Positions 54,742 to 63,973 are shown, counted from the first letter of the stretch. The stretch is DNA of 64,000 bases from UBA1756 sp045132235 (GCA_045132235.1 JBGURX010000051.1:21476-85475), one strand, 5' to 3'. Numbers and translations: made by a program. The notes: generated by a model from the letters alone, not told the origin.

Positions 54742-57700
54742 ATGAGAAAATTTGCCTTCTTGATGCTCCTGCTGTGTGCGGGAATGAATGTTTTGCTGGC
54801 ACAGATTGCGGCGCCGACGCTGAACTCACCCGCTGACGGTTATGTATATCCCAACACGGTGAAACCGCTTTTGAAAATCAATTCCGTTTCGGGCGCAAGT
54901 TATTATCTGTTCCACTGGTCGGAGGACTCCACTTTTGCTACTTACAGTTCTTACACCATGTCGTCTTCGTACACGAGCCTGAACGTAAACGGTTTGAAAT
55001 TCGGCACCACCTACTACTGGCGGGTTTATGCCATCACGGCCAACTATGCCGATACGTCGGCCGCTTCGGCGGTGCGGAGCTTCACCACCACGGACGCGCC
55101 CACTATCACCGCCCCGACCGATGGTATCGTTCTCACCAACAGCATTGCTCCTACAATAAAATGGACTGAAATTGTGGGCGCTACCAAGTATATTTATCAG
55201 TGCGATACCAGCATGTCGTTTAATTCACCCTTATTGAGAAACTATACCACGGATTATAACTCCGCAGGACAATACCCTCTCAATCTGCACTTCGGAAAGA
55301 CCTACTACGTGAGAATGAAGGCCACCAATACGAATGAAAGCGACACCTCGGCATGGTCGGCCGTGCGGAGCTTCACTACCAGTGACAGCATCACATTGGT
55401 ATCCTTCAATGATACGAGCCTTACAGCCAACTATTTTACCCGGCAGACATTAAGTTGGACGCCATACAAAGGTGTGACGCAATACATTCTACAGTTAGAT
55501 ACCACACCCTGTTTTAATTCACCTGTTTTACTACAGTTTAACCACACGTCTTCTTCCACATCCACGACTGCAAATCAAAGCGTCATTATCAACAACATGC
55601 TATATGGCACAATGCACTATTGGCGGGTGTGTGCGGTCAACTATAACGGCGCCGACACCTCCAGTTGGTCATCCACATGGCAGTTCCACACTACGGACTT
55701 TGTTGGCAATACAGACAATACCCTCAACAACTCCGATTCAACCCGAAACTATTATACCCGACAGACCTTGAAATGGCGAAACAACCGTGGCTCAACCAAA
55801 TATATTCTTCAATTGGACACCACCCCCAATTTCAACTCACACCTTCTACGGGTGATTTATACGACAAATGCCATCGACAACACCACCAATGAACTGAGCA
55901 CCAAGGTTTATAATATGCTATATGGCACAATGTACTACTATCGGGTATGTGCCATCAACAATGCACCCGATACATCGGGTTGGTCGGCCACATGGCAGTT
56001 TCACACCATCAACAAGGTTTTCTCTACGTCCAATACCATCCACGACACTGTCTCGACAAAAACCTACTATACCCGACAGACTTTGAAATGGCAGAACAAC
56101 TGCGGTTCAACAAAATATATTCTTCAATTGGACACTACGCCTGATTTCAATTCACCTGTCTTACGTCAAGTCACTACCACCAATAATATAGACGATGAGA
56201 CCACTGAGTTGAGTACAACGGTCTATAACCTTCTTCATGGGGCGATGTACTACTATAGGTTGTGTGCCATCAACAATGCGCCCGACACCTCTGGATGGTC
56301 GGACACATGGCAGTTTCACACCCGAGACAAAGTTTATTTGTACAGTCCGGCAGATCAGACCACCAATGCATCTCCTTCCGCCACCCTTCAGTGGAAGAAT
56401 AGCAGTGGTTCGTCAAAATACATCTTACAGGTGGACACCTCGTCCGGTTTCAATTCTTCCTCCCTGCGTGAAATCATCGTTACATCATCCATTACCAATA
56501 ATGACGACTACAAATCATACGCGCTCAGCAATTTGCGATTTGGCGACACCTACTATTGGCGGGTGCGGTCGGTGAATGAGGCACCCGATACATCCGGATG
56601 GTCTGACGCATGGAGTTTTACAGTCACCAGCGGTGTGCCCACGTTGACCTCACCCAGCGATGGTGTGGTTTATACCGCTTGTGTCGGTCCCACTGTCAAT
56701 TGGGCAAGCATTACGGGAGCAAGCCACTACATACTGGCCTGGGATACCGTTTCCACCTTTGACTCTCCCCTTTACGATAGCTTCACCACCACTGGAACCG
56801 GCGTGAACATTTGGCCCATAAAATTTGCTACCAAATACTATTGGCGTGTATGTGCCACCAACACCGATGAGAGCGACACCTCGGCGTGGTCATCCGCATG
56901 GACCTTCACCACCAGCGATGCACCTATATTAACATCACCAAGTGATGGATACGTCTATTCCAATTCGGTGAACCCAACCTTGCAATGCACCGCCATTACG
57001 CGTGTCGGAAAGTACATTTACCAGTGGGATACCACCGCCACATTCAATTCTCCGCTGTGTGCTAGCACAACAAAGACCTCCAATAGTACATCGATCGGCC
57101 CGTTGAAGTTAGGCACCACCTACTACTGGCGCATGCGTGCCACTAATTACAACGATGACAGCGATACCTCCAGCTGGTCGGGTGCATGGAGTTTCACCAC
57201 GGGCGGCAGCATCCCCACACTGTCTTCGCCCTCCAACGGTTCCACAGCAGTGCGCCTCCGTCCGACCCTCCAGTGGAACAGCGTTTCCAGCTGCAACTAC
57301 TACGACTATGAATGCGACACCACCCCCAACTTCAACTCCCCTGAACTGCAAAGCGGCTCTGTGGCCTCCGGCACCACCAGCATACGCATCAACCAGCTGC
57401 GTTACGGCACCACCTACTACTGGCGCGTGCGCATCCGTCTGAACAGCGACACCTCCAGCTGGTCCACCGTGTGGCGCTTCACCACCGCCGGCACCATTGC
57501 GCTCACCTCCCCCTCCAACGGCAGCACCCTCTCGCGTACCATCAAGCCCACCTTGGACTGGGACTACATCAACGACGGCGACTACTACGAATACCAGTAC
57601 GACCTCAGTCCCGACTTCGACTCTCCGGAACTTTCCACCGGCTACGTGGCCGTAGGCACCAGCGAAGTTGAGCTCACCGAGCCTTTGCGTTTTGGCGAGA

Positions 57701-60700
57701 CCTACTACTGGCGGGTGCGCGAATACACCAGCATCGACACTACCCCGTGGAGCGCAACCTGGAGTTTCAACACACCCGGCGAAATCGCTTTGGTATCGCC
57801 CGCCAACGGAAGCACGCTCTCCCGCACCCTCAACCCCACATTGGATTGGGACTACATCAACGGGGGCGACATGTACGAGTACCAATACGACCTCAGTCCC
57901 GACTTCGACTCGCCGGAGCTGGTCACGGGGCAAAGGGCAGTGGGTACCAGCGAGATAGAGATTACCACCCCGCTGCGTTTCGGCGCCACCTACTACTGGC
58001 GGGTGCGCGAGTACACCGCCATCGACACCACCCCGTGGAGCGAGACATGGAGTTTCAACACGCCCGGAGAAATCGTGTTGGTATCGCCTTCCAATGGCGC
58101 CACCAATGTCGGAGCATCCACCACTTTGGACTGGGACTACATCAGAGGCGGCAGTCTATACGAATACCAGTACGATACTTGCTCCACTTTTGACTCACCC
58201 GGTCTTGCGACTGGCACGATTGCGGTGGGCACCAGTCAGGTCTCGGTCAGTGGTTTGCGTTTTGGCACCACCTACTATTGGCGGGTGCGCGAGACCAGCC
58301 CAGTGGACACCACCGATTGGTCGGAGGTGTGGCATTTCACCACTACGAACGGCGTGCCCACATTGACCTCCCCCAGCGACGGCTACGTTTATACCAACTC
58401 AGTAAAAGCCACCGTCTATTGGAATTCCGTCACAGGTGCGGGACATTACATAGTGGCATGGGACACCGTGCCCACCTTTGACTCGCCGTTGTACGAGACT
58501 TTCACCGCCACAGCATCAAGTATTTATATCACAGAGCTGAATTTCGGCACCACCTATTACTGGAAAGTGTGCTCTATCAACAGCAACGACAGCGACACCT
58601 CCAGCTGGTCAACGGTTTGGAGGTTCACCACCAGCGATGCACCCGTACTGACCTCACCGGCCGATGGAACAGCCTTCTCCTCCTATAGCAATTCCCGTCT
58701 TACCGTTTATTGGAATAGCGTAACGGGAGCCGACCATTATATTCTGGAGTGGGACACTGCTGCAACCTTCAACTCTCCGTTATTTGCGACCTTCACCGCA
58801 TCAGGTGCAAGTGTCTATATCACAGAGGCAGAACTGCAATATGGCACCACCTACTATTGGCGGGTGTGCGCCATCAACAGCAATGCTCCCGACACCTCCA
58901 GCTGGTCAACGGTTTGGAGGTTCACCACACCTTACCAGCTCACCACCGGACCGACGCTTGTCTCGCCTGCCAACGACTCTTCCGACATCGACTTCCAATC
59001 TGTTCTGGCTCTGCAATGGGACACGCTGGCCAACGTCAACGGTTACCGCTACCAAGTGAGCACCAGCAGCGATTTCTCCACCCTGTTTGCGCAGGGCACT
59101 ACCGCACAGACCACCGCCTCCATTCACAATCTCCGTCCCGCCACCACCTACTATTGGAGGGTGCAGGGGTACAACGGTGTGGGCAACTCGGTGTGGTCGG
59201 CAGTGTGGCACTTCACCACCGGCGGCTGTCCGCCCATCGGCATCTCCTTCTCCCATGAGATCTGCGAGGGTGAACTTCCGTACCACTATATCAACGGCGA
59301 CATCGACACCACCTTCGAGGTCGGCACACCCCAACTCTCAACTTTTAACTTTCAACTTTTAACTCCACTCGGGTGCGATAGTACCGTCACCCTGCATCTC
59401 ACCGTTCACCCCGCGGTGACTTCGACAAGCTCAGTCACCGTGTGCGAAAACGACCTTCCGTATCACTATGTGGACGGAGAGATTGATACCACCTTCGAGG
59501 TTGGCACACCCACCCTGTCCACTGTCACCTATAACCTGACCACTGGATATGGGTGCGACAGCACGGTGATACTGACGGTTAACATCGCCACTGCTACTGA
59601 AAGTGACACCACCGCCACGGCTTGCGGCAGTTTCAACTGGCACGGCTACACCAACCTTACCGAAAGCGGCGACTACACCGACGTTTTGACGAATGTGGCG
59701 GGCTGCGACAGTGTGGTGACGCTGCACCTCACCATTAACGTGCCGACCGAGGGTGACACCACCGCCATGGCTTGCGGCAGTTTCAACTGGCACGGCTACA
59801 CCAACCTCACTGAAAGCGGCGACTACACCGACGTTTTGGAAAATGCGGCAGGATGTGACAGCACCGTGACGCTGCACCTTACCATTAACGTGCCGACCGA
59901 GGGCGACACCACCGCCACGGTTTGCGGCAGTTATAGCTGGCACGGTTACTCCAACCTCACCGAAAGCGGCGATTACACCGACGTTCTGACCAACGCGGCA
60001 GGTTGTGACAGCATAGTGACGCTGCACCTCACCATTAACGTGCCGACCGAGGGCGACACCACCGCCACGGCTTGCGGTAGCTACAGCTGGCACGGTTACA
60101 CCAACCTTACCGAAAGCGGCGACTACACCGACGTCATAGAGAATGTGGCGGGCTGCGACAGCGTGGTAACGCTGCACCTCACCATTAACGTGCCGACCGA
60201 GGGCGACACCACTGCCACAGCTTGCGGCAGTTTCAACTGGCACGGCTATACCAATCTCACAGAGAGCGGTGACTACACCGCCGTTTTGACGAATGCGGCG
60301 GGTTGCGACAGCACCGTGACGCTGCACCTCACCATTAACGTGCCGACCGAGGGCGACACCACCGCCACCGCTTGCGGCAGCTTCAGCTGGCACGGCTACA
60401 CAAACCTCACCGAAAGTGGCGACTACACTGACGTTTTAACGAATGCAGCTGGGTGTGATAGCACCGTCACGCTGCACCTCACCATTAATCCGCTCCCAGA
60501 GGTGACAATCAGCGGAGAGACCTCCTTCTGCGAGGGCGGCAGCACCATCCTGACGGCCTCCGGCGCTGAGACCTACGAATGGAGCACAATGGAATTCGGT
60601 GCAGAGTTTGAGGTTTCCGAAGCCGGGACATACACCGTAATCGGCACCGATGCCAATGGTTGCACCAGCACGGCATCAATAGAGGTGACTGAAACCACAA

Positions 60701-61197
60701 TCAACACAGAAGTCTATTTCGTCGAAGTAGGCGACGGCTTTTTGGAGGCACTCCAGGGAGACGCCGAATACCAGTGGATTGATTGCTCCACCCATGAACC
60801 CATTGAGGGTGCGGCACAGCAGCAGTTCACGCCAGAGGTTTCCGGCAGCTATGCATGCGTGATCACATTGGGCGAATGCACCGACACCACAGAATGTATG
60901 GATTTCAGTGTAGGTGTGGAAGAGTGGAACGACGGCAATATCACCCTTTACCCGAATCCCACCACGGGGATGGTCAATGTACAATGTACAATGAACAATG
61001 TACAATTAGGGGATGGTGAGATTCAGGTGTTGGATGTATATGGGCGGTTGTTGGATGCGGTGGATATTTCGGACGCACGCGGTGCGTCCGTACAATCCGT
61101 GCAAATCGACCTGTCCCGTTATGCCACGGGCATTTATCTTGTGAGATGGGTGAATGGCGGCAAGGTGATGGCGGTGCGGAAGGTGGTGAAGGAATAG
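54742..61197 (+). CDS. Large T9SS adhesin with FN3-like and 50-residue repeats (2151 aa)
   Basis: The ATG at 54742 gives a signal peptide (MRKFAFLMLLLCAGMNVLLAQ); the upstream extension overlaps the promoter. Fifteen FN3-like modules of about 95-105 residues fill about residues 22-1490. Each has the pattern P(T)L-S-P-(S/A)DG, a YxxxxDT strand and a TYYWRVxA/RE motif before an (S)W(S)xxxxF(T)T strand. Then come two related ELPYHY-containing units, six 50-residue repeats (DTTATACGS(F/Y)xWHGYTNLTESGDYT type, about 1622-1915), an Ig-like module (CEGGSTILTASG) and a type A sorting domain (YPNPTTG ... RKVVKE). It should be displayed on the cell surface. Several dispersed repeat elements are read in frame near its C-terminus. 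Ligand unknown. Confidence 0.9.
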   Translation: MRKFAFLMLLLCAGMNVLLAQIAAPTLNSPADGYVYPNTVKPLLKINSVSGASYYLFHWSEDSTFATYSSYTMSSSYTSLNVNGLKFGTTYYWRVYAITANYADTSAASAVRSFTTTDAPTITAPTDGIVLTNSIAPTIKWTEIVGATKYIYQCDTSMSFNSPLLRNYTTDYNSAGQYPLNLHFGKTYYVRMKATNTNESDTSAWSAVRSFTTSDSITLVSFNDTSLTANYFTRQTLSWTPYKGVTQYILQLDTTPCFNSPVLLQFNHTSSSTSTTANQSVIINNMLYGTMHYWRVCAVNYNGADTSSWSSTWQFHTTDFVGNTDNTLNNSDSTRNYYTRQTLKWRNNRGSTKYILQLDTTPNFNSHLLRVIYTTNAIDNTTNELSTKVYNMLYGTMYYYRVCAINNAPDTSGWSATWQFHTINKVFSTSNTIHDTVSTKTYYTRQTLKWQNNCGSTKYILQLDTTPDFNSPVLRQVTTTNNIDDETTELSTTVYNLLHGAMYYYRLCAINNAPDTSGWSDTWQFHTRDKVYLYSPADQTTNASPSATLQWKNSSGSSKYILQVDTSSGFNSSSLREIIVTSSITNNDDYKSYALSNLRFGDTYYWRVRSVNEAPDTSGWSDAWSFTVTSGVPTLTSPSDGVVYTACVGPTVNWASITGASHYILAWDTVSTFDSPLYDSFTTTGTGVNIWPIKFATKYYWRVCATNTDESDTSAWSSAWTFTTSDAPILTSPSDGYVYSNSVNPTLQCTAITRVGKYIYQWDTTATFNSPLCASTTKTSNSTSIGPLKLGTTYYWRMRATNYNDDSDTSSWSGAWSFTTGGSIPTLSSPSNGSTAVRLRPTLQWNSVSSCNYYDYECDTTPNFNSPELQSGSVASGTTSIRINQLRYGTTYYWRVRIRLNSDTSSWSTVWRFTTAGTIALTSPSNGSTLSRTIKPTLDWDYINDGDYYEYQYDLSPDFDSPELSTGYVAVGTSEVELTEPLRFGETYYWRVREYTSIDTTPWSATWSFNTPGEIALVSPANGSTLSRTLNPTLDWDYINGGDMYEYQYDLSPDFDSPELVTGQRAVGTSEIEITTPLRFGATYYWRVREYTAIDTTPWSETWSFNTPGEIVLVSPSNGATNVGASTTLDWDYIRGGSLYEYQYDTCSTFDSPGLATGTIAVGTSQVSVSGLRFGTTYYWRVRETSPVDTTDWSEVWHFTTTNGVPTLTSPSDGYVYTNSVKATVYWNSVTGAGHYIVAWDTVPTFDSPLYETFTATASSIYITELNFGTTYYWKVCSINSNDSDTSSWSTVWRFTTSDAPVLTSPADGTAFSSYSNSRLTVYWNSVTGADHYILEWDTAATFNSPLFATFTASGASVYITEAELQYGTTYYWRVCAINSNAPDTSSWSTVWRFTTPYQLTTGPTLVSPANDSSDIDFQSVLALQWDTLANVNGYRYQVSTSSDFSTLFAQGTTAQTTASIHNLRPATTYYWRVQGYNGVGNSVWSAVWHFTTGGCPPIGISFSHEICEGELPYHYINGDIDTTFEVGTPQLSTFNFQLLTPLGCDSTVTLHLTVHPAVTSTSSVTVCENDLPYHYVDGEIDTTFEVGTPTLSTVTYNLTTGYGCDSTVILTVNIATATESDTTATACGSFNWHGYTNLTESGDYTDVLTNVAGCDSVVTLHLTINVPTEGDTTAMACGSFNWHGYTNLTESGDYTDVLENAAGCDSTVTLHLTINVPTEGDTTATVCGSYSWHGYSNLTESGDYTDVLTNAAGCDSIVTLHLTINVPTEGDTTATACGSYSWHGYTNLTESGDYTDVIENVAGCDSVVTLHLTINVPTEGDTTATACGSFNWHGYTNLTESGDYTAVLTNAAGCDSTVTLHLTINVPTEGDTTATACGSFSWHGYTNLTESGDYTDVLTNAAGCDSTVTLHLTINPLPEVTISGETSFCEGGSTILTASGAETYEWSTMEFGAEFEVSEAGTYTVIGTDANGCTSTASIEVTETTINTEVYFVEVGDGFLEALQGDAEYQWIDCSTHEPIEGAAQQQFTPEVSGSYACVITLGECTDTTECMDFSVGVEEWNDGNITLYPNPTTGMVNVQCTMNNVQLGDGEIQVLDVYGRLLDAVDISDARGASVQSVQIDLSRYATGIYLVRWVNGGKVMAVRKVVKE
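59333..59364 (-). repeat. Dispersed heptad-type element translated inside the adhesin
   Basis: AACTCTCAACTTTTAACTTT-like heptads, which on the minus strand read as the GAGAGTT/AAAAGTT family seen after pnuC. In frame it encodes QLSTFNFQLLT, replacing the TLSTVTYNLTT seen at the same place in the next module. Confidence 0.7.
59414..59440. repeat. Palindromic CTTCGACAAGCTCAGTCACC-type element inside the adhesin
   Basis: CGGTGACT/AGTCACCG arms around TCGACAAGCTC. This sequence type is a dispersed intergenic element in many bacterial genomes. Here it is in frame and encodes VTSTSSVT. Confidence 0.65.
59605..60504 (+). repeat. Six tandem 150-bp coding repeats
   Basis: Exact 150-bp period: units begin at 59605, 59755, 59905, 60055, 60205 and 60355. 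ACCATTAACGTGCCGACCGA recurs at 59731, 59881, 60031, 60181 and 60331. Each encodes 50 residues with one WHGY and a C...C pair. The sixth unit diverges at its end. Confidence 0.95.
60976..61007 (+). repeat. ACAATGT-type tandem element inside the adhesin sorting domain
   Basis: AATGTACAATGTACAATGAAC-type tandem units (partly listed) sit right after the NPTTGMVNVQ motif and encode CTMNNVQL. Comparison with the sorting domain of the 38105 protease suggests a short insertion here. Confidence 0.65.
61070..61090. repeat. GGACGCAC palindrome inside the adhesin sorting domain
   Basis: CGGACGCAC and GTGCGTCCG pair around GCG. It encodes DARGASV and resembles the GTAGGGACG/GAGACGCG-type palindromes at the other ends of the window. 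Confidence 0.65.
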
Positions 61198-61201
61198 GAA
61201 A

Positions 61202-61239
61202 ATGGGTGGTGCGCGAACTTTTTTTCGCGCACCACCCAT
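61202..61239. terminator. Perfect 15-bp hairpin after the adhesin gene
   Basis: ATGGGTGGTGCGCGA pairs exactly with TCGCGCACCACCCAT around an 8-nt T-rich loop, 4 nt after the stop. A strong stem; no U run follows directly, so it may stabilise or terminate. Confidence 0.6.
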
Positions 61240-61258
61240 GCCGTTCAACATTTTTTGC

Positions 61259-61266
61259 TATTTTTG
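61259..61266 (+). promoter_or_regulatory. -7 element within the convergent intergenic region
   Basis: TATTTTTG pointing right, 93 nt before the structured RNA core begins, with no protein gene downstream on this strand. The -33 element is weak. Confidence 0.5.
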
Positions 61267-61271
61267 CAACC

Positions 61272-61500
61272 GATTTTTAACCACTCATACAATCTGCTCC
61301 CACACTCATTGACAATCGAATAGAACCACAATCTTAACACACCTTTATAAAGGCGTTTTCGCAGTTCTTTGCGGATGGAAATCTGGACAATTAACACCCC
61401 AACAAGAAGCGAGAGACGCTCACGGAAGACCGTGAGCTATCTTGTTTTGGGGTAGGGCCGTCCAGAGCCCCCATCTGAACAAGTATGTTCACGGTTTTTT
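61272..61500 (+). ncRNA. Candidate structured small RNA
   Basis: A roughly 230-nt region between convergent genes with its own -7 element and a terminator. The core is nested: GATGG (61374-61378) with CCATC (61471-61475); TCTGGAC (61382-61388) with GTCCAGA (61460-61466); CCCCAACAAGA (61397-61407) with TCTTG-TT-TTGGGG (61440-61452, two-base bulge); and an apical GCTCACGG/CCGTGAGC hairpin (61418-61437) with an alternative AGCG/CGCT pairing (61408-61420). About 31 bp in all. The 5' part holds a CCTTTATAAAGG palindrome (61342-61353) and a CGCA/TGCG hairpin. I cannot match it to tmRNA, RNase P or SRP RNA; 6S RNA or a Bacteroidales-specific family remain possible. Confidence 0.5.
61476..61500 (+). 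terminator. Intrinsic terminator of the candidate small RNA
   Basis: TGAACA/TGTTCA around AGTA, then CGG and six T residues. It begins directly after the outermost helix of the structured core. Confidence 0.65.
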
Positions 61501-61521
61501 CTTTGCCTGTATTTGTCAACC

Positions 61522-63063
61522 CTACCTGCCCCAGCTGTCGCGGTCGAGGCTGCGGAAGTTGATGGCTTCGGAGAGGTGTTCGGTAGTGATGGCGGGACTG
61601 CCGGCGAGATCGGCGATGGTGCGGGCCACCTTGAGGATGCGGTCGTAGGCGCGGGCGGAGAGCCCCAGCCGGTCCATGGCGACCTTCATGAGCTGTTTGC
61701 CCGCCTCATCGATGGAGCAGTACTGGTGGAACAGCTTGGTGTTGACTTGGGCGTTGCAATGGATGTCGGGACAATTGCGGTAGCGGTCGGCCTGTATCTG
61801 CCGCGCGCGCACGACCCTCTCGCGCACCGCGGCGCTCGGCTCGCCCTTCTCTTTCGTGAGCAGTTCTTCATTGCTGAGCGGTTTCACCTCCACATGCAGG
61901 TCGATGCGGTCGAGCAAGGGGCCGGAAATCTTGCCCAGATACTTCTGCACCACTCCGGGCGCGCAGGTGCAGGGAATCTTCGGGTTGTTGTAATTGCCGC
62001 AGGGACAGGGGTTCATGGCGGCGATGAGCATGAAAGAGGCGGGGAACTCCACCGAGTATTTGGAGCGCGAGATGGTGATGCAGCGGTCCTCGAGGGGCTG
62101 TCGCAGCACCTCCAAGGTGGTGCGGTTCATCTCGGTGAGTTCATCCAAGAAGAGCACGCCGTTGTGGGCGAGGGAGATCTCGCCGGGCTGCGGGTGCTGT
62201 CCGCCGCCGACCAGCGCAACATCCGATATGGTATGGTGCGGAGCCCGGAAGGGGCGGACACAGATCAACGATGAGTAGCGGCTCATCTTGCCCGCAACAG
62301 AATGGATTTTGGTGGTCTCCAGAGCCTCATCCAGTGTCAACGGCGGTAAAATAGAGGGCAGGCGCTTGGCGAGCATAGTCTTGCCGGAGCCGGGTGGACC
62401 GATAAGGATCACATTGTGGCCGCCGGCCGCCGCAATTTCCAACGCCCGTTTGATGTTTTCCTGTCCTTTCACATCGGCGAAGTCGAACTCGTAATTGTTG
62501 AGACTGTTCTGAAACTCCTGCCGGATGTCGATGGTGGTGGGCGGAATGGGGATGCCTTCGTTGAAGAAATCGATGACCTGCTTGATGTTTTCCACACCCA
62601 GCACTTCAATTCCCTGAACGACAGCGGCTTCACGCGCATTTTGAATCGGCACTATAAGTCCTTTTTTATGGCGGCGGCGGGCTTCAATGGCCATGGGCAG
62701 CACACCCTTCACAGGTTGCAGCGTGCCGTCGAGCGACAACTCGCCCATGATGAAATAGTCCTCCACAATTTCCGCGCCCTTGATTTGCTCGGAAGCAATC
62801 AGGATGGCCACTGCCAACGTGAGGTCGAACGCGGCCCCCTCCTTGCGGATATCGGCGGGCGCCATATTAATAATGATTTTCCGTACCGGAATCTTGTAAT
62901 TGTAATTCTTCAAGGCCGTGTCTATGCGGTGCTGGCTCTCTTTGATGGCGCTGTCGGGCAATCCCACCAGAAAATAACCCACACCAATCTCCACACTGAC
63001 CTCCACGGTAATCGGGACGGCCGACACGCCCATCAGGGCACAACTGTGAGTTCGTATGAGCAT
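61522..63063 (-). CDS. comM: YifB/ComM-family magnesium chelatase-like AAA ATPase
   Basis: A 513-residue protein of the YifB/ComM family. ComM is a hexameric helicase that promotes branch migration during natural transformation. The N-terminal domain (ALMGVSAVPITVEVSVEIG, FLVGLPDSAIKES, NMAPADIRKEG) is diagnostic. The ATPase core has Walker A GPPGSGKT (about 219-226), Walker B VLFLDELTEM, and the MNPCPCGNY...CTC zinc-like cysteine cluster. The C-terminal helical part ends ITTEHLSEAINFRSLDR. Complete length. Has its own promoter, sharing 17 bp with that of ssb. Confidence 0.95.
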   Translation of the reverse strand: MLIRTHSCALMGVSAVPITVEVSVEIGVGYFLVGLPDSAIKESQHRIDTALKNYNYKIPVRKIIINMAPADIRKEGAAFDLTLAVAILIASEQIKGAEIVEDYFIMGELSLDGTLQPVKGVLPMAIEARRRHKKGLIVPIQNAREAAVVQGIEVLGVENIKQVIDFFNEGIPIPPTTIDIRQEFQNSLNNYEFDFADVKGQENIKRALEIAAAGGHNVILIGPPGSGKTMLAKRLPSILPPLTLDEALETTKIHSVAGKMSRYSSLICVRPFRAPHHTISDVALVGGGQHPQPGEISLAHNGVLFLDELTEMNRTTLEVLRQPLEDRCITISRSKYSVEFPASFMLIAAMNPCPCGNYNNPKIPCTCAPGVVQKYLGKISGPLLDRIDLHVEVKPLSNEELLTKEKGEPSAAVRERVVRARQIQADRYRNCPDIHCNAQVNTKLFHQYCSIDEAGKQLMKVAMDRLGLSARAYDRILKVARTIADLAGSPAITTEHLSEAINFRSLDRDSWGR

Positions 63064-63099
63064 GGTTTGCGATGTTAGTTTGTGTTAGATTTAACACCG

Positions 63100-63107
63100 C
63101 AAAGATA
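63100..63107 (-). promoter_or_regulatory. -7 element for the comM-like gene
   Basis: The minus strand reads TATCTTTG, 36 nt upstream of the start. The plus-strand context TTAACACCGCAAAGATA (63091-63107) is identical to that at the ssb promoter (1741-1757). Confidence 0.65.
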
Positions 63108-63360
63108 TATCATAAAATCTAATCAATAATTTATTGTTAATAAATTTTTATTCCCTCCACAAAATCTACCTCCATCAACTCTGGTTATTTTTTTTGATTA
63201 AATTTAATATTCATTGATTATTAAACAATTGAATCATTATACACACAACCATCAACCCAGAATTTTTACATTCATTTTTCATCAATTTTATTAACAATTT
63301 GGAAACATTGCCATAATTTGGCATCTCAAAAAGAATGATTTTGGAAGAATTCGCTCCCTA
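63108..63360. other. AT-rich intergenic region, no gene seen
   Basis: Strongly AT-rich, with repeated ATTGATTATT/AATAATTT stretches (TTATTGTTAATAAATTT near 63131 also occurs near 46629). No open frame, tRNA or clear hairpin. Confidence 0.5.
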
Positions 63361-63861
63361 TTACAGCAATTGAATGGCGATGGCCGCGCACGCCTCGGCA
63401 TCGGCAAGGGCGTGATGGTGTTTTTCAAGATCGTAGCCGCAATACTTGGCCACAGTAGGAAGTCTATGATTTTGAATTACATCTGGTGAAGGAAGCAATT
63501 TTTGAGAAGCAATCAGGGTGCAGTAGAACGGGTAGTTGGGATAGCGCATCCGGTAGTGTTTGAAGGTGGTTTTCAGCACATTTTCGTCAAAGGATTTGTT
63601 ATGTGCCACAAGCGGCAGGCCCTGAATCAGCGGTTCCAGCTTATGCCACACTTCGGGGAAAAGCGGTGCGTTTTCAGTATCTTTGTATCGGATGCCGTGC
63701 ACGCGGGTATAGAACCACGGATAGTAGTTGGGAGTAGGCTTCACGAGACTGTAAAAGCGGTCGGTGATCTGTCCATCGCGTACAATCACCACGCCCACAG
63801 CGCACACGCTGGTGTACTTTTCGTTGGCGGTCTCAAAATCAATAGCGGCAAAGTCTTTCAT
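63361..63861 (-). CDS. DnaQ-type 3'-5' exonuclease
   Basis: A 166-residue DEDDh exonuclease domain protein. Motif Exo I is AAIDFETAN (Asp8, Glu10), Exo II HNKSFDENVL (Asp about 101), and Exo III HHHALADAEACA (His and Asp about 149-155). It is the size of a stand-alone epsilon-like domain without polymerase-binding tail, so proofreading, repair or RNA trimming are all possible. Promoter TAATTTTG lies 20 nt upstream. Confidence 0.9.
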   Translation of the reverse strand: MKDFAAIDFETANEKYTSVCAVGVVIVRDGQITDRFYSLVKPTPNYYPWFYTRVHGIRYKDTENAPLFPEVWHKLEPLIQGLPLVAHNKSFDENVLKTTFKHYRMRYPNYPFYCTLIASQKLLPSPDVIQNHRLPTVAKYCGYDLEKHHHALADAEACAAIAIQLL

Positions 63862-63880
63862 CTTCTCAAAAAAGCGGCGG

Positions 63881-63888
63881 CAAAATTA
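63881..63888 (-). promoter_or_regulatory. -7 element for the DnaQ-type exonuclease
   Basis: The minus strand reads TAATTTTG, 19 nt upstream of the start codon. Confidence 0.55.
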
Positions 63889-63944
63889 CAAATTAAATTT
63901 GATGTAGAGGTTGGATAAAAATGTAGGGCTGTCGCGATAAAAAT

Positions 63945-63973
63945 GTAGGGACGTCATATTATGGCGTCCCTAC
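63945..63973. repeat. GTAGGGACG palindrome, dispersed-repeat type
   Basis: GTAGGGACG and CGTCCCTAC pair around an 11-nt centre, preceded by two copies of ATAAAAATGTAGGG (63915-63928 and 63937-63950). It belongs to the same general class as the palindromes at 13997 and 61070. Confidence 0.65.

Noticed and set aside
61245..61436. Minus-strand open frame of 63 codons with a hydrophobic stretch (RLSLLVGVLIVQIS) and a basic part, over the candidate small RNA
   Set aside because: It has no ATG, only GTG/TTG options, no promoter on that strand, and its sequence is explained by RNA helices. It could be a remnant, so it is recorded here rather than called.
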